From contig JAULBX010025242.1 in assembly GCA_032358255.1 (NCBI GenBank), forward strand, positions 1 through 64,000: DNA of 64,000 nucleotides, written 5' to 3'. The position numbers and the translations under genes are program-made. How positions within the stretch are numbered: position 1 is the stretch's first letter; every line of letters starts with the position of its first letter. The stretch comes from Heterotrichella gracilis (lineage: Eukaryota > Sar > Xanthophyceae > Tribonematales > Xanthonemataceae). This document shows, piece by piece, positions 58,386 through 64,000 of the stretch. Below the pieces are notes generated by a model. That model made no database searches. It was given only the letters and a program-made list of their open reading frames with translations, and was not told where the DNA came from.

Positions 58386-61300
58386 ATGGCTCGAGCTGGC
58401 GCATTCACGCCGTCGGCCCAGCCGGGGGGAAGGCCGGCGGTGATTCTGTTCCCGCATGGCGAGGGTAGGCGGACGCTGAGGTTGCTGAGCCTGGCTGAAG
58501 CTCTAGAGTGGGAGGTAGGGAGCGAGTTAGTTGTCAGCACAGCGTAACTTCGTGGAAGGAGGTGGATGGAAGGCTTTGTTGGACAGGGAGGAGGCTTTGG
58601 AGCGCGCTGTGGGCGTTGGTTGGGATGTGTGCAGTGGGAGCATGCACAGGCATGCCCAGCGTGTCCCAAGCTTAGGGGGCAGCACGGGTATCACATATAT
58701 ATGCACAAGGTGTGCTCACAAAGCCGTTGTGCCGGGTAAGACTTTCAAGAGTGGACTGCTGCTGGGCTCACCTGGCTCCCACTTATGCTGCCCTCATAGA
58801 CAAATGACTAAGCAGCGCTCCTAAGTCGCTCAAACAGTGCCAACTGCTTGGCGCTGCGTATGCAACGCTTGCTGTAAACCCGTTGTATTATTACGCTGGA
58901 GTGCACGTGACACACTTCGCCACTGGAAGTTGGTGGTCACGGGGCTCGCCTTGTTATGTTTGTCTTTGGCAGACATATTAATGTATGACCGAGCACTGCT
59001 TGTTAATTGCATTCCTAGCCCCCACCCGCCTACCTATACCTCGTGGCATTCTGTTCCCAAGACCGAAAGCACCTGCCTCCCTTGGGATCTGAGCACTGGA
59101 CCACAGGCCGCGCTGATCCCTAAACCTTGAACCCTAAACCCTATGCCTACTGGGTTTTTGCAGGAGGAGCACCGCACAGCGGTTGACTTTGAAAAGGGGG
59201 ATGTGTACGTGGCACCCGCCAGCAATGGCGCGACGGGAGCTGGGGAGGGCACCGGCGCTGCGTCTTCATCAGGGGGAGACTCGGACGACGAGCAGGTAGG
59301 GGAGGCGAGGGAGGGATGGTTGTGGAGGGGCGATGGCCATGTCGACATGTTCCGTCATCTCTATAGGGTGGGAGCATGCAGTGGCTTAGGGTTCACGGTG
59401 CAGTGGCATCAACACCAAACTGGATGACGTGACCCTGTTAGGGTTCACAATTGGCTAGTGTAGGGTTGAAACTCCCGGGCGCCAGAAGGTCGTGGCGCCA
59501 GTAACGAGTCACCAATAAATTCAATACCTCACATTCCTCATGAACGCCTTCCCCTTTGCCCTTCACTGCAGGATGTCCCCCTGAGCAAGCGCATGCGCAT
59601 GACCAAAACCCTAGCCAAGGGTCCCCGCCGCCCCGCCCCAAGCCCTACACCCCCCGTGGCGGCGCTGCTGCAAGGGGGAGGCGACACCATCGATGCTCCA
59701 GGGGAGGACGATGGCGAAGGGGGGGAGGAGGAGGGGGAGGAGGAGGGGAGCCAAGGGGGGAGCGATACAGGGGAGTACCTCGATGATGAGGATGCCAAGG
59801 ATGGGCGAGGGAAGGCCGGGGGCCAGGAGCATGCCAATGACACGCAGTGCTGCCTGTGCGACAATGGAGGTGCAGGGATCGATGTAGGGTTTAGGGTTGG
59901 TGTTGGTGGCGCATGGGGTTGGGTTTTTATGCACTCAAGCAATGCAGCCAGATTAACAGTCAGCCTTGCATATGCGGCGCCAAGCAGCTCATTCCTGGCA
60001 CTTTGAATGCCACCTATTGATCCTACGCAACTTGAGGTGATGCTGGATAAGGTGACGGGGTGCTGCATTGCCTCGGTTCATGTTGCCCATGCGAGGCATG
60101 CCCCAGTGATGCCAATGGCACGTAGTCCACCTGTTTGGAGATGGAGGGTTCAGTAGCCGATTGCGTGTGGTAGTGGGTGACGAGGAGGGAGGGGGAGAGG
60201 GGATACTGGGTACGCGTTAGGTTCAGGGATTGCCCTAAATCCTCACTCAGCAGACTCTGATCAGGTTGCATTGGTTGGATCAGAACCCGATCAGGTTGCA
60301 TGTTCATCACACCACCACCACCCCACCACCACCACTGCTGCCATGCCCCTACTGTGGGACGGCATGTGCATGCTTGCATCACACCAGCCACCACAACACC
60401 ACCGCCACCACCACACCCGCCCCACCACCCACCCCTGCAGGCGAGCTGTTGCTGTGTGATGGTGTGTGCCTGCGCGCGTACCACATGGGGGGGGATGGCC
60501 AACCCTGCAATGTGTTTGGTTTCCCGCCAGAGTTCTTTGAAGCTGTGCAGCGCGATGACCAGCCATTCAGGTGGGGAATTACATTCACGTTTTTGGGGTT
60601 TGGTTTTGCTGTAGGTGGAGGGCGGAGGGTTTGGATGAGGGTTTGTTGGGTTCCCGCCAGAGTTCTTTGAAGCTGTGCAACATGATGACCAGCCAATCAA
60701 TTGGGGAATGACGCAAACCCTACACCCCTTGCTCAACTCCTCTCGTTGAAACCCTTAAAAAAAAGAACTCCTGAAACCTACACCGTTCGTCGATTCCCCT
60801 GATTGAAGTCCTAGATTAAACCCTTCCTGAACCACTACTGCAGGTGCCCCAACTGCCTGGCAGAGGTTCAGCGCTGTTTCATGTGTGGCAAGGACGGGAG
60901 CAGCCGGGAGGGTCCAAATGGGGAGCCAAAGGAGGTGTACAAGTGAGGGGCTAGGGATTTAGGGTTTAGACATCAGGGCCAATGGGGAGCCAAAGGAGGT
61001 GTACAACCAAGGGATCAGGGTTCAAAAGGGAGCCAAAGGTGGGGTACAAGTGAGGCATGAGGGGTAGGGAGTGAGGGTCGTTTAAAGGGCGACAAAGTAG
61101 CGGACAGCACTGGAGGGCCATCCACAGCCGTTAATCCAGGAACCTGCTGCACACCTCTCCTACCACCCTACCACCATTCTTACCTCACCACCAACCATGT
61201 TGCTCACCACACCACACCGTTTCCCTCGCCTATTATCACCCCCAACACCCCCCTGCCCCCTGCCCCAGGTGCCTGGTTGGTTCCTGCGGCCACTTCTACC

Positions 61301-64000
61301 ACCCAGCCTGCGCAAAGGTGCCCAGTGCAGAGGGAATGAAGTACTACGTATGGTGAGGCGACGGGGGGAGGGCTGCGATAGGGTTTTGACAGGGTTTGGG
61401 TAGGGGTTTGCGGAACACCAGCTGGCCAATGCGAAATGAGGGCTACTGCATATGCTGAGGGCAGTGGTGTCGGGTTAGGTAGGGTATGGATTGGGTTGTG
61501 TGGCAGGAGGGTCTGGGCAGGGTTTTGTGGTCAGCGACTTGCATGCAGCTGGTATGCACTGCATAGTGGGACTGGATCCCAAACCCTAACCAAACCATAA
61601 TCCCTTTTGCCCGCCGCAGCATAGCACAGCCCCGTTTTCCACGCACACACCCCCTTCCCAGCTGTGCTTTGCCGGCACTTACCCCCCCTCCCTACCCCCC
61701 CCGCAGCCCCCTCCACCGTTGCCACAACACCGCCTGCGCCATGCCACACGAGGTGCCTAACAGCAAGGGGACCGCTGCAGAGCTGGTTCCCTGCAGGCGC
61801 TGCCCCAAGGCCTACCACAGGGGCTGCTTGCCATCCAACCTCAAGAAGGAGCGCATCTGGCTCACACGTACGGGCGGGAACCCTAGGGAGGGTTTTAGGG
61901 TTTTGCAGGGTTTGCGGGTGCCACAGGAACTGCTTGCCATCCAATCTCAAGAGGGAGTGCATCTGGCTGCGGTAAGGTTTTTTTAGGGTTTGCAGGTGTA
62001 TCACCTTGGTTGCTTCCCGCCCCGCCTGGAGAAGGAGTGCATCTGGCTCACTATAAGGACGGGTCCCTAGGGTTTTGTAGGGTTTGCGGGTGTGCCACCA
62101 GGGATGCTCATGGTCAAACCCTACATGATGCTTGCCCCAACCGCCCAAATTTCTCTTTTAATGCTGCCCCCTCTCCCTCTTCCCCAGACCTCGAGGGGGA
62201 GCAACACGCAGCAGACCAACAGGTGGACAGCTGCCTCATGGTCAAACCTTAAACCCTAAACTCGAGGGGTGTGCCTGCTGCCCCTGCCCAATGGGGGGGG
62301 CGTTTTTCCACCCGCCTAACGCCTTTACCCTGCTGAGCCCTGCCCTCCGCAAATTGAAACGCTGCCCTCTCTCCCCTTTTCCAGACCTCGAGGGGGAGCA
62401 ACACACTGCAGACCAACAGGTGGACAGCTCGCTCCTCTACTGCAAGAAGCACAAGGTAGACGAGTGGGGCGGCTGCCACCAACCCCCAGAGGCGGTCGTG
62501 TCCCCCCTGCTGCTGCGCAAGTGGCAGAGGCACTATGCGCAGCTGTTTAGGCGGGTGCCATTCTGCAGGGAGTGGCTGGCGGCACACCCTGTGCAGGTGA
62601 GGGAGGGTGCTAGGGTTTGAAACGGGGTTTTGAGTAGGGTTTTGAGGTAGCATGGCCTTGTGCAGGGAGTGGCTGGCGGCAATCCCTGTGCAGGTGACGA
62701 GGGTTTCAGGGTTTTTAGTAGGGTTCTCCTGGTCATAATTAGGGTTTAGGGTAGGGTTGTGGGCCAATGGCAGAGGCAGTGCGCAGCTGTTCGGGCGGGT
62801 GCCATTCTGCAGGGAGTGGCTGGCGGCACACCCTGAGCAGGTGAGGGAGGGTGCTAGGGTTTGAAATAGGGTTTTGAGTAGGGTTTTTGAGGGGGTATGG
62901 CCTTGTGCAGGGAGTGGCTGGCGGCACACCCTGTGCAGGTGAGGGTGCTAGGGTTTTGAGAAGGGGTCTCGGGATTATAATTAGGGTTTAAGGTAGGGTT
63001 GTGAGCTATTGTGCACCCGCTGCGCAGCTGATCGGGGGGGGCCCTTCTGCCAGGGTGTGGCTGGCGCTGGTGAGGAGGGTGCTAGGGTTTGGGGTAGGGT
63101 TTGGAATAGGGTTCTGGAGCAGGGTTTTGAGGCAGTACCGTACAGCCGTAATCGTTTCGACCAAAAATAATGTTTCCAAGTCTATTTTGACCGATTATAC
63201 TAAAATAATTGGGCATCTGGTCGAATTTGTAAGAGACAAAATGGGCCCTTTGGGGACAATGGGGAGGGAATCTAGTAACAAGGGGGGAAATGAACCTAAA
63301 TTAAATAACTACATTTAGATCCTGGACGAAATTGCAAAATAGTTTGGCTTTGGTCAAGTGGTCGAAACGATCACCGCTGTTTAGGGTTTTGGGAGGGTGT
63401 GGCGGGAGAGGTTGGGTGGTGCTGGCTTCCCCCCCCCTGTGCTGCGCAGCTGGCTTTCTGTAGGGAGTGTGGCTGGCGGCGCAGGTAGGGTTTTAAGTAG
63501 GGGTTTTGGTCGGGGTGGAAGGTTTGTGTTTGTTGGCAGGGAATGGTTGCTTTGGCTGTCAGGATTGCATATGCGTGCATAGAGGGTGATGCAGGCCCCT
63601 GAGCTCATCTACCTCAAAAGGGTGTTGTTAGGGTTAAAAGAGTGCACGTGCTGTGGGTCATCGGGGTAGGGTTTTGCCAGGGTTTTGTTAGGATTTTCAC
63701 GCGTGGTGTGCGTCTGTGCAGGAATCTGGGGTGAAGGCCAAAAAGGGGAGCGAGGGATTGAAAAAGAAGGGGGTGGCAAAGAGGTGAGGACATTGTGTGC
63801 TGCAGTGGACAGTGGGTAGGAAAAGTGCTACAAGGGTCGTGTCACGCATTGCTTGACTTGGCATGGTACCAAAAATTGAAGCAGGATATGGTTGAGAAAT
63901 GTAGGGTTTGCTTTCATCCTTCTTCCACAGGCCCGCCAAGACCCTCCCACCCCCACAAGAGGTGGTGGCACCCCCACAGCCATCCCCAACCCCTCACCAG
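58386..64000 (+). CDS. EDM2-like multi-PHD-finger chromatin protein (partial, runs off the window)
   Basis: Plant EDM2 is a nuclear PHD protein that binds histone marks and controls transposon silencing, intronic heterochromatin and alternative polyadenylation. Exon 1 (58386-58514) gives MARAGAFTPSAQPGG and LLSLAEALEWE. Exon 2 (59164-59295) joins in phase 0: EEHRTAVDFEKGDVYV. Exon 3 (from 59572) has KRMRMTKTLAKGPRRP, a basic nuclear-signal type, and an acidic run, then CCLCDNGG. It continues after splicing as GELLLCDGVCLRAYHMGGDG, then CPNCLAEVQRCFMCGKDGSS and CLVGSCGHFYHPACAKV. A second unit has RCHNTACAMPHE, LVPCRRCPKAYHRGCLPSNL, then LLYCKKHKVDEWGG. This order of composite PHD fingers is that of EDM2. 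The part seen ends in a Lys-rich stretch (VKAKKGSEGLKKKG). Any C-terminal domain lies beyond the edge. Confidence 0.85.
60650..60710 (+). repeat. Copy of an EDM2-like exon edge
   Basis: TTCCCGCCAGAGTTCTTTGA and the following bases repeat 60521-60590, the exon that encodes FPPEFFEAVQRDDQPFR. The copy lies in the next intron and still reads in frame for about 15 codons. Confidence 0.75.
61915..62055 (+). repeat. Two copies of the PHD exon end
   Basis: Blocks at 61920-61970 and 61997-62055 resemble 61820-61870, which encodes HRGCLPSNLKKERIWL. Each is followed by AGGGTTTTGTAGGGTTTGCG-like sequence. Confidence 0.75.
62555..63080 (+). repeat. Five-fold array of an EDM2-like exon end
   Basis: The block CAGGGAGTGGCTGGCGGCAC plus its donor GTGAGGG and TGCTAGGGTTT tail (62562-62620) recurs at about 62665, 62808 and 62908, and in weaker form at about 63047. 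Copies are 100-140 bases apart. The first, with REWLAAHPVQ, is contiguous with the upstream coding sequence. Confidence 0.85.

Noticed and set aside
60300-60440. CCACCA/CACCAC-rich stretch as a CRISPR-like or satellite array
   Set aside because: It is a simple microsatellite-like intron tract with no regular repeat-spacer structure; similar tracts occur in other introns.

Overview
The window looks like nuclear DNA of a green alga (Chlorophyta). The genes are split into many short exons with GT-AG introns. Telomere-like TTTAGGG/CCCTAAA motifs are scattered through introns and spacers, including five tandem units at 39787-39821. The best matches I recognise are plant/algal forms of eukaryotic proteins. 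A ciliary nexin-dynein regulatory complex subunit (DRC1) implies a motile stage. TGTAA sits downstream of some stop codons, as in chlorophycean polyadenylation. I cannot name the species. All family assignments come from reading translated exons by eye; no database search was run.

Layout, left to right. (1) Minus strand, 367-~4822: organellar tRNA-modification GTPase MnmE/TrmE. (2) 5390-9125: a ~1.8 kb direct duplication with tRNA-derived repeat cores and an exon-derived minisatellite. It overlaps the 3' end of (3) DRC1 (minus, 9002-14275) and gives that gene a second intact terminal exon at 7018-7137. (4) 14276-16299: no recognised gene. (5) CMSS1/Cms1 (minus, 16300-19071), head to head with (6) NOL6/Utp22/Nrap (plus, 19578-27769); both act in small-subunit ribosome biogenesis and share a ~0.5 kb spacer. 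(7) Minus, 29265-29990 and 31882-32771: two tandem two-exon paralogues encoding small single-pass membrane proteins of unknown function, assembled here from conserved splice sites. (8) 33770-35155 (minus) and 36527-37607 (plus): a divergent pair of small secreted Cys-rich proteins with the same three-exon, same-phase structure. (9) 38302-~42503 (minus): aldo/keto reductase. (10) 42863-43201 (minus): single-exon secreted protein with a ShKT-like domain. (11) 44005-~51040 (minus): USO1/p115/MAG4 vesicle tether. (12) 54006-56822 (minus): type II membrane FkbM-like methyltransferase. (13) 58386-beyond 64000 (plus): EDM2-like multi-PHD chromatin protein, cut by the window edge.

The most unusual property runs through the whole window. 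Nearly every multi-exon gene carries extra, diverged copies of short pieces of its own exons (about 30-90 bp, usually with the adjoining splice site) in neighbouring introns or just past the stop, next to GGGTTTAGGG-like sequence. This local exon-edge duplication, together with the two unknown paralogue pairs, is the best candidate for undescribed biology here. I saw no CRISPR array and no clear LTR or virus-derived element.
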